From: Algoriphagus lacus
Lineage (GTDB): Bacteria; Bacteroidota; Bacteroidia; Cytophagales; Cyclobacteriaceae
DNA length: 64,000 nt
Reading direction: 5' to 3'
Assembly: GCF_003583985.1 (NCBI RefSeq)
Contig: NZ_QXML01000009.1
Location: forward strand, 73,315-137,314
A program made the translations under genes and the position numbers. The notes under the pieces are model-generated. The model saw only the letters and a program-made list of their open reading frames with translations, was not told the origin of the DNA and made no database searches. Positions within the stretch are counted from its first letter, which is position 1. The number at the start of each line of letters is the position of its first letter. Below, one piece after another: positions 35,946-45,070 of this stretch.

Positions 35946-36680
35946 TTAGAGGCTTTTAAAAAATTGTTTTCGTTTATGGTTTAGGAAGGAGAAGTAACTT
36001 CTTGTTCCCCATTTGTATTCAAAGTAATACCGTTCTCCTCCTGTCATCATTAGCCTTTCCTTCTTGCTTCGGATGGCCAATGTTTGACTCTCCAAGTGGT
36101 CAACAAATGAGTCAGTCACCAATGCATGTAGTATTCCGTATTTTTCAAGAGTTTTTGCATAGTCGTTGTCAGAATACCAGAATGTCAGGCGTTCATCCAA
36201 TGGTCCTGTTGTTTTAAGTATTTCCCGCTTAAAAAGAATGCACCAGCCTGAAATTTCATCTCTTACACCATAACCAAACTTGATTCCGGAGTGGGATGGA
36301 ATATTTCGGGCCGGGTGATTGAGCCTACAGTAGGGGGAAGCACTTTTTAGACCCGGGGTTTCTTCAAATGCCTTAAGAATTGCTGAAGCCCAACCTTGCT
36401 GAAACAATAAGTCATTGTTACAAAGACAAACAAGCGGTGAGCTGCTTTTCCTTATTCCTAAATTCATGTATTTGTTATATCCGAAAGACATTTTCGGAAA
36501 AAGGGTACGGCAGTTTGGAAAGTCATATGGACTTGTATTCGCCGATTCAATGACAAGGATATTGAACCGGATAGCGTCTTCATCTTCTGAGGAAATAAGC
36601 GATTCAAGGCAATCCATGGTCAATTTCCGAAGTGATTCATTTTGTGCGTTGGACAGAATGATTATGTCGATGAATTGCAT
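35946..36680 (-). CDS. GT2-like glycosyltransferase (rhamnosyltransferase type)
   Basis: 244 residues with a shorter GT-A core: IIILSNAQNESL, LVCLCNNDLLFQQGW (NND in place of DxD), SGWCILFKREILKTTGPLDE, then FWYSDNDYAKTLEKYG. This resembles the WbbL/rhamnosyltransferase-like branch. Its start lies 44 bases inside the upstream GT2 gene, an unusually long overlap. Confidence 0.82.
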   Translation of the reverse strand: MQFIDIIILSNAQNESLRKLTMDCLESLISSEDEDAIRFNILVIESANTSPYDFPNCRTLFPKMSFGYNKYMNLGIRKSSSPLVCLCNNDLLFQQGWASAILKAFEETPGLKSASPYCRLNHPARNIPSHSGIKFGYGVRDEISGWCILFKREILKTTGPLDERLTFWYSDNDYAKTLEKYGILHALVTDSFVDHLESQTLAIRSKKERLMMTGGERYYFEYKWGTRSYFSFLNHKRKQFFKSL

Positions 36681-37623
36681 GGGTTTTTCTGTTGTTTTTT
36701 CGTTTACGATTCAGTGCTTTGAGGTAATAAAGGAGAACCTGATACCAAGGGATCAACTTTCCTATTTCGATCAAATGATCGAGATCTGAAAGGGGGCTCA
36801 GATAAATCATGTGCTTTACTAAAAGTGACTTCCTGCTTTTATTGAGTTGAAGGAGGTGTCTTTTTTCCCTTTGGGAGAGGTATTGATTCTGCTTAAGTTG
36901 ATCTTCCAACCATGCCCGTAGTTTCATTTCTCCGTATTGCATGGACCTAAGGTTTTGACTCACACTTTTTTTGTGTACCCGAATGAGGGTGTAGGCATCG
37001 GGGTGGGAGACAAATCGGATTTTGGCACCTAAAAGCACACATTGAAACCAAAATTTCCAATCCTCACAAAAAGCAAAATCTTCCGAAAATCCTCCGGTAG
37101 CAAGAGCCAAATCCTTTCGGATCATTGGGCTGCTGACTACGGCAAGGTTGTTTTGAATTAGGTTTTCCAATGCGTAGGCAGCAGATCCGGAGAATTTCCT
37201 CAACCAAATTCGGTTGGTGAATTCCTGATCCAGGTAGCGCAGTTGAGGCTCTTCGTCAGGGAAATAGTAATTCTCCGTGTAGGTGAGATCCAAGTCAGGA
37301 AATTTTCTGAACGCTGCGAGTTGGAGTTCGATTTTTTCAGGGCTTAAAAGATCATCAGCGTCCAAAAACTGAATAAAGTCTCCCTGGCATAAGGATAATC
37401 CATGGTTTCTTGCTCTGGAAACTCCTCCTTTTTCCAGTCTGAAGTAGTTAATCCTGGGATCTTTCTTCATCCAGTTGGAAGCTACATGGGGAGTGCAGTC
37501 ATCCGAACCGTCATCAATGATCAGGGCTTCCCAATTCGGATAGGTCTGCAGTACCAGTGAATTCAGGGTTTCCGGAAGAAAGTGGCCGTAATTGTGGCAG
37601 GGAATAATAACAGATACTTTCAT
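36637..37623 (-). CDS. GT2 family glycosyltransferase
   Basis: 328 residues: VIIPCHNYGHFLPETLNSL, IIDDGSDD, LDADDLLSPEK (DxD) and FAFCEDWKFWFQ (ED motif). A basic C-terminal tail (LNRKRKNNRKTHAIHRH) may bind membrane lipids or the polymer. The start overlaps the next upstream gene by 4 bases (ATGA), so translation is coupled. Confidence 0.88.
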   Translation of the reverse strand: MKVSVIIPCHNYGHFLPETLNSLVLQTYPNWEALIIDDGSDDCTPHVASNWMKKDPRINYFRLEKGGVSRARNHGLSLCQGDFIQFLDADDLLSPEKIELQLAAFRKFPDLDLTYTENYYFPDEEPQLRYLDQEFTNRIWLRKFSGSAAYALENLIQNNLAVVSSPMIRKDLALATGGFSEDFAFCEDWKFWFQCVLLGAKIRFVSHPDAYTLIRVHKKSVSQNLRSMQYGEMKLRAWLEDQLKQNQYLSQREKRHLLQLNKSRKSLLVKHMIYLSPLSDLDHLIEIGKLIPWYQVLLYYLKALNRKRKNNRKTHAIHRHNHSVQRTK

Positions 37624-38567
37624 GCACTCAGGTATATCAGTTTTTTAATTTTTAGTCCCCAGGAGTATCTAAATGACATGGCCAGATGCTTTAGTAACTT
37701 GTAAGGAAACATGGCAAACAAGCGTTTTCTGTTTTTCCATATTGTCCATCCCAGTTTTGGAACTACATAGCTTTTTTCCCTGGAGTAGGCTAAATCGAAG
37801 ATCCGGGATTCCAGGGAATTGCTGGATTTTCGTTTTGGCAGTTCACTGCAGGCTTGAAGCCAGAGATTTTCTCTTACCATCCGGTTTTTTGCTCCCGTGA
37901 ACCTGTTTTTATATTTTCTTCTTTTTCCATAACCTGAAGCATTTCTGTCGTGCTGTCGAAAAAAAACAAGGGATTCCTCCATGTAATCAATACTTCCTTT
38001 CTCTGCTGCCATATAAACCAGCCAATGGTCGTGGTATCCCACCTGTGGAAATGGAAGAGCATCTTTTAGCAGGGATTGATGGAAGAGCATGCTGTGACCC
38101 GAAACACAGTTAAAAAGAAGAAATGGAGTCGGGTCGCTACCCTTGATGAACCGGAATTTGTCGGAAATTTTTGTTCCTAGCCGGTTTCCCGAAGCATCAA
38201 TCAGCTCAGAATCATGATAAATCAACAGATGATTCTTTATCCGTGTTGACATCAGTTCCAACTTTTTGGGATGCCAAAGATCATCCTGATCACATGGAGC
38301 AATCAGCTCACCCTTGCAATCGTTAAATGCCAGTTGGAAATTGGTTTTGATCCCAAGTCGGGTTCTGTTCCGATGGGTTCGGATCAAGTTTGGAAACTTG
38401 GATTGGTACAATTCAATAATTTCCCAGGTGCCATCATTCGAATGGTCATCATGAATGACGATTTCAAAGGGATGATAGGTTTGTGAAATCAGTGAATCCA
38501 ACTGTTCCTTCAAAAATTTTTCACCCTGATAGGTGCATACAGCAACAGAGATAAGGGGTGATTTCAT
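37620..38567 (-). CDS. GT2 family glycosyltransferase (rhamnan/RfbG-like)
   Basis: 315 residues: VAVCTYQGEKFLKEQLDSL, IHDDHSNDGT, CDQDDLWHPKKL (DQDD motif typical of the RfbF/RfbG rhamnosyltransferase branch) and HDHWLVYMAAEKG. Overlaps the ABC exporter gene by 4 bases. Confidence 0.87.
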   Translation of the reverse strand: MKSPLISVAVCTYQGEKFLKEQLDSLISQTYHPFEIVIHDDHSNDGTWEIIELYQSKFPNLIRTHRNRTRLGIKTNFQLAFNDCKGELIAPCDQDDLWHPKKLELMSTRIKNHLLIYHDSELIDASGNRLGTKISDKFRFIKGSDPTPFLLFNCVSGHSMLFHQSLLKDALPFPQVGYHDHWLVYMAAEKGSIDYMEESLVFFRQHDRNASGYGKRRKYKNRFTGAKNRMVRENLWLQACSELPKRKSSNSLESRIFDLAYSREKSYVVPKLGWTIWKNRKRLFAMFPYKLLKHLAMSFRYSWGLKIKKLIYLSA

Positions 38568-40384
38568 GCGGTATGAAAACTTTGTTTGTCAATTAACCGG
38601 CTGTATATCCCTTCCTTAAACAGAAGTTCATAATGCGTTCCGCGTTCCTTGATTTCTCCCTGGTCCAGGACGATTATTTCATCAGCCTTTTGAATTGTAC
38701 TCAGTCTGTGAGCAATCACCAGGGTAGTCCTGTTTTTCATCAGGTTTTGAAGGGCATCCTGAACCAAGTGCTCAGATTCGGTATCCAGCGCTGAGGTGGC
38801 TTCATCCAGAAGCAGAATGGGTGGATTTTGGAGTACCGCACGGGCGATGCAAAGTCGTTGCCTTTGTCCCCCTGAGAGTTTTGTTCCTCTTTCACCTATC
38901 AAGGTGTCATATCCCTGAGCGGTTTCAAGAATGAAATCATGGGCATTGGCTATTCGTGCCGCTTGTTGAATTTCTTCCAAACTGGCATCCGGTTTTCCGA
39001 AGGCTATGTTATTCCGAATGGAATCATGAAACAGGATGCTGTCCTGATTTACAAATCCTATCAGAGAGCGCAGGGAAGTGGACCGAACTAGATTCAGGTC
39101 CAGGTCGTCAATCAGAACTTTCCCCAACGTCGGTCGAAGAAACCGGGGAACCATATCCATCAGTGTCGATTTCCCGCCTCCGGATGGACCAACCAAGGCT
39201 ATGGTTTTTCCTTTCTCAATGCTTAAGTCTATATCCCGGAGTACTCTTCGTTCTTCATAGGCGAAAGAAACCTCCTGGAAGCTTATCCTATTTTTGAATT
39301 CTTTTAGCTCAACACAGTTTTCCGGCTCCTTGAAAGGATCTTTCTCATCCAAAACTTCCAAGACACGTTCCCCTGCGGCCAGGCCGGATTGAAGTTGACT
39401 ATAGGATTCCGTGATAGCCTTGGCCGGCCGCATGATTTGAGAAAATATGGCGATGTAGGTGATAAAAGCAGAGGCTGAAAGCCCTTCCCTTTGCTGCAAT
39501 ACAAGATTTCCTCCATACAAAACCAGTATGGCAACCATGGCAACTCCCAAAAATTCTGAAACTGGAGAGGCCAATTGTTGGCGATAGGCCATTTTTTTAC
39601 CCAGTTCGGAAAATGCAATGTTCTCCTGGTGGAATTTGCTTTTGATTCTTTCGGTGGCATTGAAAGCTTTTATAATCCTCATGCCGCTGAGTGCCTCATC
39701 CAAATAACTGATCATATTCCCGAATCGCTCCTGAGCGTCTTTTGCCTGGGATTTGAGCCTTCGAACAATTTTGGAAATGACCCAGGCAGAAACCGGAATA
39801 ACCAAAACCGAAAACAAAGTCAGTTTGACCGAAATACTGAACAATACCAGCAAGTATGCGCCCAACTGCAAAGGCTCTTTTATCAAAACCTGAAGCGATG
39901 AGGTAACCGAAAACTGGACTATCTGAACATCGGAAGCAATTTTGGAAATGATATCACCTTTTCGCTGATTGGTAAAGTAGGTTAAATCCTTTTCCATTAC
40001 CCGGTTAAAAAGGGCTTTCCTGAGATTTAGGAGGGTATGGATTCTGAAGTTTTCCATGACCCGAAATGAAGCATACCGAAAAAGATTACTGAGGAAAACC
40101 GAAACCAAAATGGAGACACAAATCCAAAGCAAGGTTTGCTCCTGGCTTGTTTCAGACTGAATTCGATAAGTCAGATATTCAAACCAGGCCATGATATCCA
40201 CCGAAGATTCCGGAGCGGCTATGGTCTTGGTTCCGGGAGGTGAAAAAAGCGCTGTTAGGAGTGGTGCCAAAAGCGCCAGGTTTAAGGTTCCGAACAAAGT
40301 TGCCAATGCAATCAGCACAAAATAAGGCAGCGCATAGTTGGAGATGGGTTTTGCAAAACCCAGAATGCGGAAATAGGTACTCAT
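38564..40384 (-). CDS. MsbA-like ABC exporter (membrane and ATPase domains fused)
   Basis: 606 residues: six membrane segments (about 20-320) then an ATPase with Walker A GPSGGGKST, signature LSGGQRQRL, Walker B ILLLDEATSALD and switch His in VIAHRLST. A homodimeric half-transporter of the lipid/oligosaccharide flippase type. Among five GT2 genes and no Wzx gene it is the best candidate to flip the lipid-linked glycan, a role comparable to PglK. MsbA itself (lipid A flippase) is an alternative. The upstream GT2 gene ends 1 base away. Confidence 0.9.
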   Translation of the reverse strand: MSTYFRILGFAKPISNYALPYFVLIALATLFGTLNLALLAPLLTALFSPPGTKTIAAPESSVDIMAWFEYLTYRIQSETSQEQTLLWICVSILVSVFLSNLFRYASFRVMENFRIHTLLNLRKALFNRVMEKDLTYFTNQRKGDIISKIASDVQIVQFSVTSSLQVLIKEPLQLGAYLLVLFSISVKLTLFSVLVIPVSAWVISKIVRRLKSQAKDAQERFGNMISYLDEALSGMRIIKAFNATERIKSKFHQENIAFSELGKKMAYRQQLASPVSEFLGVAMVAILVLYGGNLVLQQREGLSASAFITYIAIFSQIMRPAKAITESYSQLQSGLAAGERVLEVLDEKDPFKEPENCVELKEFKNRISFQEVSFAYEERRVLRDIDLSIEKGKTIALVGPSGGGKSTLMDMVPRFLRPTLGKVLIDDLDLNLVRSTSLRSLIGFVNQDSILFHDSIRNNIAFGKPDASLEEIQQAARIANAHDFILETAQGYDTLIGERGTKLSGGQRQRLCIARAVLQNPPILLLDEATSALDTESEHLVQDALQNLMKNRTTLVIAHRLSTIQKADEIIVLDQGEIKERGTHYELLFKEGIYSRLIDKQSFHTA

Positions 40385-40385
40385 T

Positions 40386-41378
40386 TCAGATGCTTTGGAG
40401 TTCTAAGGATTTTGGAAGCATGTAAAGAATTTCCTGCTCCACATCTTCCAAAGTCAGGGGATGATTGGATTGGACCTGGAGTATTTCCGAAAGTTGTTGC
40501 CTGGATTTTTTGATCTGGGGCCAAAGTTTGATCATCTCCCGGTAACTCGTTAAAATCCAGAATTTTCCCAGGAGCAGTTTTGGCAAAACATCCAAAACTA
40601 AGGTTTGCAGCTTCCAGCTGTTGAGCTGGTTAGGTTCCAGATGAATGGCATGAAAGATCATCCGGTTTCTGAAATAGGTGGCTTTTATTCTGGGGTTGGG
40701 ATTGTTTGATTTGATGGTTTTGGATCCCAAATGGTAGCAAACAGATTCTTTTTCGAAATAGCACTTCCATCCCATTCTCCAGGCTCTTACCGATAAGTCA
40801 AGGTCTTCAGCGTAAAAAGGACTGAAAACCTCGTCCAATCCTCCTAGGGCAATCAGCTTTTTTCTGTCAATCAATGCGTTTGCCCCGGATAGAAAAAGAG
40901 TTGGTGCCCAACTTTCAGCGGTTTTTGGGATATACTGAATGTCTGACTTTAGAAAAATGCCGCTTCTTCTCGGAATTTTGGCGCCTATCTCCAACTCACG
41001 GTTATGGGAATTCAGGATTTTACCCATCACCCCAAAAGTGTCTTCATCGTCAAAGTATTTGAGCTGGTTTTGAAAATAATCCGGAGATAACCGGATGTCT
41101 GAATTTAAAAGCAAAACCAGATCTCCCTGACTGGCTTCAATTCCGCAATTGCAGGAATTGGAAAATCCTCTGTTGGAGGAATTTTGAATGATTTTTATTT
41201 CGGGATAGCTTGATTTTGTCCATGGTACTGATTCGTCGGTTGAGGCATCATCCACCAAAATGAATTCAAAGTCAACCTGACTGTTACGAAGCGCTTCAAA
41301 AGTGTAGGGCAAAAAAGATTCTAACAGGTCCTTGCCGTTGAAATTGGGCAGGACCACTGAAATTTTTAGGGTCGACAT
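40386..41378 (-). CDS. GT2 family glycosyltransferase, first gene of the glycan operon
   Basis: 330 residues: VVLPNFNGKDLLESFLPYTF, LVDDASTDES, LLNSDIRLSPDY (NSD in place of DxD), FSPFYAEDLDLSVRAWRMGW (ED motif). The rhamnosyltransferase-like branch is likely. The leader AACTAAACCACTAT just precedes the ATG, as in the gene at 22813. No promoter could be fixed, but the 1-kb upstream gap makes this the operon head. Confidence 0.88.
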   Translation of the reverse strand: MSTLKISVVLPNFNGKDLLESFLPYTFEALRNSQVDFEFILVDDASTDESVPWTKSSYPEIKIIQNSSNRGFSNSCNCGIEASQGDLVLLLNSDIRLSPDYFQNQLKYFDDEDTFGVMGKILNSHNRELEIGAKIPRRSGIFLKSDIQYIPKTAESWAPTLFLSGANALIDRKKLIALGGLDEVFSPFYAEDLDLSVRAWRMGWKCYFEKESVCYHLGSKTIKSNNPNPRIKATYFRNRMIFHAIHLEPNQLNSWKLQTLVLDVLPKLLLGKFWILTSYREMIKLWPQIKKSRQQLSEILQVQSNHPLTLEDVEQEILYMLPKSLELQSI

Positions 41379-42383
41379 AATAGTGGTTTAGTTTATTTTA
41401 AAACGTACTCTGAACATTAAATCGCTACATATCCATTTGGGAAAAATGATTCATTTTGGTTTTTACATTGATGGCCAATCTTCCAGAAAAGAAACAAGCC
41501 CAGAAACCTGAGGCATTCCAGTCGGGAGAGTTTATAACGTCCTACTGAAAATAATCTTGTGATTAAGATTCCTATCCCAGTAACCTTTCCTAAATCACTT
41601 TTTTCGCCTGAAGCGATCATGTGAAAGGTCCATCCCTTAGTTAAAAGGTTGTTGGATTTAGATCCTAGCCGGCATCAGTTGAGGCTAAGTTTCCAATATG
41701 GATGCAAGGCAAACTATAAAAGTTGAACCATGCTGTTTTTTCGATTTGGTTTGTCTTTCAATGTTTGGTTTTATTTCCTGCGGTGTATCACTTTTAATAT
41801 CAGTGTTTTAGGTTATTAATTCATTAAATTTTAGGATTACCTTACTGTCAATGATCCGACTCCTTCCCATCTCCACAGGAACAATGGATACCTATATCGT
41901 ACTCATTTTAAATTCCCTCCTCCCGGGAATAGCTTGACGACTTTGGGAAAAACCGGCAAGACTAATTGGTAGCGTAAAAAGCAGTCAATGATTTGGTAAT
42001 GCGTTTTTTCGTAATTGTTTGTAAGTATGATTTTCAGGAAATCTCAACATTCTAGCTGCTGATTTTCATTTCCTGTTTATGCCCTGAAAGTAGATTGGAT
42101 TTAGTTCCTTCGAGGTATTGATTGAATTCAAGAATTTCTTTTTGGACTTAGGTCCAGCCTTTGTTCCTGCTGTTGAGGAACCTTATTCTTTTAAGTTTCC
42201 TTTATCGAACCAGTCTCAGGTTTTGAGGACTTATGATCCGGAAAATGGGAGTATTGCCTTTGAGTCTTTTAAATTGAAATTTATCCTGGGTAGGGATAAG
42301 AAGTTTTTTTCTCCTGACCTTCTGAATTGATCCATGGCCATTTTTGATCCCGATGATTTTCGACTTATTTCCTGTATTTGATC
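41379..42383. other. Long intergenic region upstream of the glycan operon and a Crp/Fnr gene
   Basis: About 1 kb between divergent genes. It contains an operator-like palindrome (42144-42155). Two short open frames (41417-41620 minus, 42118-42330 plus) have no family resemblance and I do not call them. Confidence 0.5.
42144..42155. promoter_or_regulatory. RGAC-N4-GTCY palindrome, candidate operator
   Basis: Reads GGACTTAGGTCC with T and A flanks, 228 bases before the Crp/Fnr start codon at 42384; possible autoregulation. Confidence 0.45.
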
Positions 42384-43007
42384 ATGTACACAAACCAAAA
42401 CATGGATAAGAATCACCAATTGAAAGAGGAAGATTTAGAATTCGTACGCTCTTTTTTTACCGATTTTGGTATGTTAACTGAAAAGGATATTCGGGATTTT
42501 ATCAGTCTGGCCAGTAAGAAGTATCTTGAAAAAAGTGAAAAATTTGTCGCCCAGGATCAAGTGAGCAAAGAAATCGGCTTTGTTTTATCGGGGATTCTTA
42601 GGTCTTTTCATTCCGATAAAAATGGCAATGAAACCACATTTTGTTTCTCTTTCCCAAACAGCTTGGTTACCTCCTATTCCTCTTACATTACAGGAAATGG
42701 GGCTATGGAAAATATTCAGGCAATCACTTCTGTGGAATTGCTTGTCGTTTCTAAAGAAAAATGGATGGAGTTAATCAAGCGAAGCGCTAATTGGATTGAT
42801 TTTTTAAGGCAAATGGCCGAATTCGAATATGTTGCCTTGGAAAAACGAGTTTATCAGTTTCAGAGAGACTCTGCCAGTGAGCGCTACAAGGATTTGGTCA
42901 GTAGGTATCCTGAATATCTTAAGAAAATTCCCCTTCACTATTTAGCTTCTTATTTGGGGATTACCCAGAGGCACCTGAGCAGAATTAGGAAGAATTTTGC
43001 TTTATAG
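42384..43007 (+). CDS. Crp/Fnr family transcriptional regulator
   Basis: 208 residues: cyclic-nucleotide-like roll and HTH with recognition helix LGITQRHLSRIRKN. The pocket reads SLVTSYSSYITGNGAMENIQAI, without the cAMP cassette. I chose the ATG at 42384; a TTG at 42378 and an ATG at 42402 are also in frame. The stop codon is followed directly by an operator-like palindrome (43007) and then the quinone reductase gene, its likely target. Confidence 0.9.
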   Translation: MYTNQNMDKNHQLKEEDLEFVRSFFTDFGMLTEKDIRDFISLASKKYLEKSEKFVAQDQVSKEIGFVLSGILRSFHSDKNGNETTFCFSFPNSLVTSYSSYITGNGAMENIQAITSVELLVVSKEKWMELIKRSANWIDFLRQMAEFEYVALEKRVYQFQRDSASERYKDLVSRYPEYLKKIPLHYLASYLGITQRHLSRIRKNFAL

Positions 43008-43018
43008 ACAAATGTCCT
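43007..43018. promoter_or_regulatory. RGAC-N4-GTCY palindrome overlapping a Crp/Fnr stop codon
   Basis: Reads AGACAAATGTCC, 53 bases before the quinone reductase start. It begins at the last base of the Crp/Fnr stop codon. Confidence 0.45.
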
Positions 43019-43071
43019 GAGTGTCCACTGCTCTCAAATCTAATTTTGCCGAAAAACAAGCAAAAAAGATT

Positions 43072-43659
43072 ATGAGAAAAATAGTAGTCATCAACGGGCA
43101 TCCCAATCCGGATTCCTTCAACAGAGGTTTGGCTGACGCTTACATGCAGGCGGCAAGTTCTTCCGGTGCAATTGTTAAAGAAATACGAATTGCAGAGCTG
43201 GATTTCAATCCAAATCTTCAATTTGGATATCAAAGAAGAATGGAGTGGGAGAGTGACCTGGTGGAGTCTTGGGAGAAAATAAAATGGGCGGATCATTTGG
43301 TTTGGGTTCATCCGGTATGGTGGGGAGGATTGCCTGCTTTGACTAAGGGCTTTATCGATCGCCTTTTTCTTCCCGGTTATGCCTTTAAATACCGAAAGGA
43401 TTCCGTTTTTTGGGATAAGTTACTTTCTGGTAAAACTGCAAGAATTCTGACTTCCTTGGATCAGCCTGGATGGTATTATTGGCTAATGTACGGGCGGCCT
43501 AGCATCAATCAATTGAAAAAATCCACTTTGGAATTTTCTGGAGTAAAACCTGTAAAGGTCTCCACTTTTGGGGTCATCAGGAACTCTACCTCAAACCAGC
43601 GTAGCAAGTGGATGGAAGAAGCAAAAGCATTGGGAAAGAAAGATGCGTTAAAGGGTTGA
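43072..43659 (+). CDS. NAD(P)H:quinone oxidoreductase, flavodoxin-like fold
   Basis: FMN/FAD-binding reductase of the KefF/MdaB/NQO family. The N-terminal phosphate loop is INGHPNPDSFNRG; the conserved VHPVWWGGLPALTKGFIDR and GYAFKY follow. It reduces quinones by two electrons, limiting redox cycling. I chose ATG 43072 because the Rossmann strand RKIVVIN begins there; a GTG at 43021 would add 17 unlikely residues. It sits 64 bases after the Crp/Fnr gene, with an operator-like palindrome between. Confidence 0.88.
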   Translation: MRKIVVINGHPNPDSFNRGLADAYMQAASSSGAIVKEIRIAELDFNPNLQFGYQRRMEWESDLVESWEKIKWADHLVWVHPVWWGGLPALTKGFIDRLFLPGYAFKYRKDSVFWDKLLSGKTARILTSLDQPGWYYWLMYGRPSINQLKKSTLEFSGVKPVKVSTFGVIRNSTSNQRSKWMEEAKALGKKDALKG

Positions 43660-44093
43660 AGGATTTTCCAGTGGAATCCTCGTATTAAGAATTAACCCAT
43701 GGTTTTACTCCATTTTCTTTCAGCTTAGAATTAATCTAAAAAATAGCTTGATCGAAAAGGTTGACTGAACTTTAATACCCTAAATTGATTTCCTGAAGTT
43801 TGTTTTTCAATTAGGAATTAATTCTGATTCCAAATATTCAAGACCTGAATAACCTATTCTGCTGTTCTTAACTGTTCCGCCTACAGACAAGTTTGCTGAA
43901 TGGCAAACAAAAGCCTAAGGAAGACGGCATAAAGGCCTCGCTTTTGCCTACACATTTTCTTTATCCCTTATTTCAAGAAACCTTTATTTCTCCGATATGG
44001 ACTTTGTTCACGTATTCCAGATTCTCCGAAAAGAAAATAATTCCTTGTCCGTAGGAACCATTTTTCAAAAAGTTGCGTATTTAACAATATTAT
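43660..44093. other. Intergenic region with a structured element
   Basis: 434 bases. Around 43893-43950 are interleaved short inverted repeats surrounding GACGGCATAAAGG, a core resembling that of the hairpin before the ardC-like gene (48374). The left copy of a MarR-type repeat overlaps the end. Confidence 0.45.
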
Positions 44094-44095
44094 AT
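44074..44095. promoter_or_regulatory. 22-bp direct repeat, copy 1 (candidate MarR operator)
   Basis: TGCGTATTTAACAATATT and four further bases are identical to 44546-44567. The copy runs into the marR-type start codon at 44094, ideal for autorepression. Confidence 0.7.
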
Positions 44096-44528
44096 GACGG
44101 ACTTTCAATTCGAATCATCGTTTGGGCGTAGGTTGGGTATGGCACATACTGCTATGTTTAGGCATTTGTCCAAATTGATGAAGGAAAAAAATCTTCCCAT
44201 TACTCCTGATCAGTTTCGGGTGCTAACCCATTTATGGAAACAGGATGGCATGCAACAAAGTGAGTTGGCGGTTTGTACAGCCAGAAATAGAGCAAATGTC
44301 ACCCGAATCATTGATATACTGGAAAGAGAGGGGATAGTAATTCGCAAAGATGATCCATCCGACCGAAGAGTTTTTCGGATATATCTGACAGAATTGGGGA
44401 AGTCCTTAAAGGAGGCCACTGCTGAATGTGCCAATCAATCCATTGAAGATTCTCTAGTGGGTATTTCCGGGGAAGAAAGAGGGATCGTGATGAAGGTCTT
44501 GAATCAAATCGTAAAAAACGTGGGCTAA
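44094..44528 (+). CDS. MarR family transcriptional regulator
   Basis: 144 residues with the winged HTH of MarR: ITPDQFRVLTHLWKQDGMQQ, recognition helix region NRANVTRIIDILEREG and wing RKDDPSDRRVFRIYLTELG. MarR proteins are dimeric repressors usually released by small aromatic or oxidising ligands. Identical 22-bp repeats over its own start and before the NTF2-like gene at 44618 indicate that it controls both. Confidence 0.9.
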   Translation: MTDFQFESSFGRRLGMAHTAMFRHLSKLMKEKNLPITPDQFRVLTHLWKQDGMQQSELAVCTARNRANVTRIIDILEREGIVIRKDDPSDRRVFRIYLTELGKSLKEATAECANQSIEDSLVGISGEERGIVMKVLNQIVKNVG

Positions 44529-44545
44529 AATTTTATCCATATTGA

Positions 44546-44567
44546 TGCGTATTTAACAATATTATAT
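44546..44567. promoter_or_regulatory. 22-bp direct repeat, copy 2 (candidate MarR operator)
   Basis: Identical to 44074-44095 and followed by another TTTAACAAT. It lies 50 bases before the NTF2-like gene. Confidence 0.7.
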
Positions 44568-44617
44568 TTAACAATTATTAAATCAACAATTATCCATTCA
44601 CCATAAGCTAACTGACT

Positions 44618-45070
44618 ATGAAACTTTCAGTACAGGATTTACTTGAAATCCAAAATTTGATTGCCACCTATACGGTTGCTACAGACAACAAGGATGTTGA
44701 CGGATTCATGAACTGCTGGGTGTCTCCTGAAGAATTTGAGGGATATGACAGCGGCGCCTTCGGCAACATGAAAACTTGGGAAGAATTAAAGGCCTTTGAA
44801 GCTCACCATGTTGGAGAAGGAGGAGATGCCAATGGGAAAAGACATCAAGCAACAAACGTGATTATTAAGCCGATCTCTGATAATGAGGTACATGTTACCC
44901 ATGACATGATAGTCTTGGAAGTAGCTGCCATTCCTATGGTTATCGCCAGTGGGCGGTACAATGACAGTAAAGTTGTCCGAACTGATCAGGGATGGAAGTT
45001 CAAGTGGAGAAAACTGGATGTTGACTCAGGTTTTTTCAACCTGCTGGAAAAGTGGAAAGGGGAGCACTAA
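44618..45070 (+). CDS. SnoaL/NTF2-like protein
   Basis: 150 residues with the SnoaL_4-type cone fold: an N-terminal helix ([20 protein letters not shown]), DGFMNCW, and a C-terminal sheet ending [15 protein letters not shown]. Relatives are isomerases, dehydratases or ligand-binding proteins. Position after a MarR gene with a shared operator suggests a stress or xenobiotic role. Confidence 0.78.
   Translation: MKLSVQDLLEIQNLIATYTVATDNKDVDGFMNCWVSPEEFEGYDSGAFGNMKTWEELKAFEAHHVGEGGDANGKRHQATNVIIKPISDNEVHVTHDMIVLEVAAIPMVIASGRYNDSKVVRTDQGWKFKWRKLDVDSGFFNLLEKWKGEH

Noticed and set aside
41417-41620. Minus-strand open frame of 67 codons in the gap upstream of the glycan operon
   Set aside because: Low-complexity hydrophobic mix with no recognisable domain and no partner gene.
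42118-42330. Plus-strand open frame of 70 codons
   Set aside because: No family resemblance, TTG start, and the operator-like palindrome lies within it; more likely promoter DNA.
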